Below, piece by piece: positions 63,940 through 64,000 of a stretch of 64,000 nt of DNA. How positions within the stretch are numbered: the stretch's first letter is position 1; every line of letters begins with the position of its first letter. Under the pieces are notes generated by a model. It worked only from the letters and a program-made list of their open reading frames with translations, did not search any database and was not told where the DNA came from. Source of the DNA: Alkalihalobacillus alcalophilus ATCC 27647 = CGMCC 1.3604 (GTDB lineage Bacteria; Bacillota; Bacilli; Bacillales; Bacillaceae_D); assembly GCF_000292245.2 (NCBI RefSeq), contig NZ_ALPT02000004.1, positions 28,795 to 92,794 on the forward strand. The letters run 5' to 3'. Made by a program: the position numbers and the translations under genes.

Positions 63940-64000
63940 ACTACTCGCCACTTAGCTAACGCTTGAAGTGGGAGATTCTTGGGAACAGAGCGTACTTGTC
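63940..64000. mobile_element. Probable end of an IS605/IS1341-group (tnpB) element, cut by the window
   Basis: CGCCACTT and AAGTGGG arms around TAGCTAACGCTTG form a hairpin, followed by GAGATTCTTGGGAAC. I recognise this combination from ends of tnpB-type elements in Bacilli. The element would continue beyond base 64000. Confidence 0.4.

Overview
The window looks like chromosome of a low-GC, spore-forming Bacillaceae, possibly an alkaliphile. I cannot name the species. The gene order speA, SR1, pdhDCBA, ykyA, def, rpoY-rnjA, and then ykuV, ykuU, ykuS, dapL, dapH, ykuT, follows one neighbourhood of the Bacillus subtilis chromosome. A gerA-type germination operon, a YjcZ-type peptide and extragenic repeats of the Bacillaceae type fit this placement. 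No rRNA, tRNA, CRISPR array or phage genes were seen.

Layout. 1-13.8 kb is backbone: the 3' end of speA, an SR1-type small RNA with its SR1P peptide, two envelope genes, the complete pyruvate dehydrogenase operon (minus strand), ykyA, a YjcZ peptide, def, and the rpoY-rnjA pair. 13.9-32.3 kb is a carbohydrate island. On the plus strand it has a LacI regulator, two Gfo/Idh/MocA dehydrogenases and a ThuA protein. On the minus strand it has a GH67 alpha-glucuronidase, a YesL protein, an AraC regulator, an ABC importer of the aldouronate/Lpl type, two more Gfo/Idh/MocA dehydrogenases, a VOC protein, a GntR regulator, uxuA and a UxuB-type reductase. 33.0-42.4 kb is backbone again: ykuV, ykuU, ykuS, an N-acetylated lysine/DAP operon, an AEC permease, ykuT and small genes. 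42.8-49.2 kb is a compact gluconeogenesis locus: ppdK, two PPDK regulatory proteins, ccpN, an SR1P-like peptide and gapB. 49.4-50.3 kb is a nested non-coding mobile element. 50.4-55.9 kb has a gerABC+D operon (gerB frameshifted), an IS200-type insertion and a Pro/Gly-rich protein gene. 56-63.5 kb has a frameshifted membrane protein, a 6-phosphogluconolactonase-type gene with a second ABC importer, and a gamma-glutamyltransferase. The last 300 bases hold a decayed P-loop fragment and what looks like the end of an IS605-group element.

How the genes work together. The island should import glucurono-xylooligosaccharides, remove (4-O-methyl)glucuronic acid inside the cell and process uronate through fructuronate and mannonate to KDG. 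Glucuronate isomerase, KDG kinase and KDPG aldolase are not in the window, and four Gfo/Idh dehydrogenases with ThuA and VOC proteins are present instead. CRE-like sites lie upstream of the importer and of the glucuronidase. The gapB-ccpN-PPDK block gathers the enzymes and regulators that turn carbon flow towards glucose. A second SR1P-like peptide gene overlaps the end of gapB, which is the observation I find most novel.

Intergenic DNA is rich in repeats: 51-bp tandem arrays at both ends of the window, a 53-bp array in the middle, structured repeats that end at ribosome binding sites, and GC-rich Bacillaceae repeats. Several start codons below were moved from the longest reading frame to the one with a good ribosome binding site.
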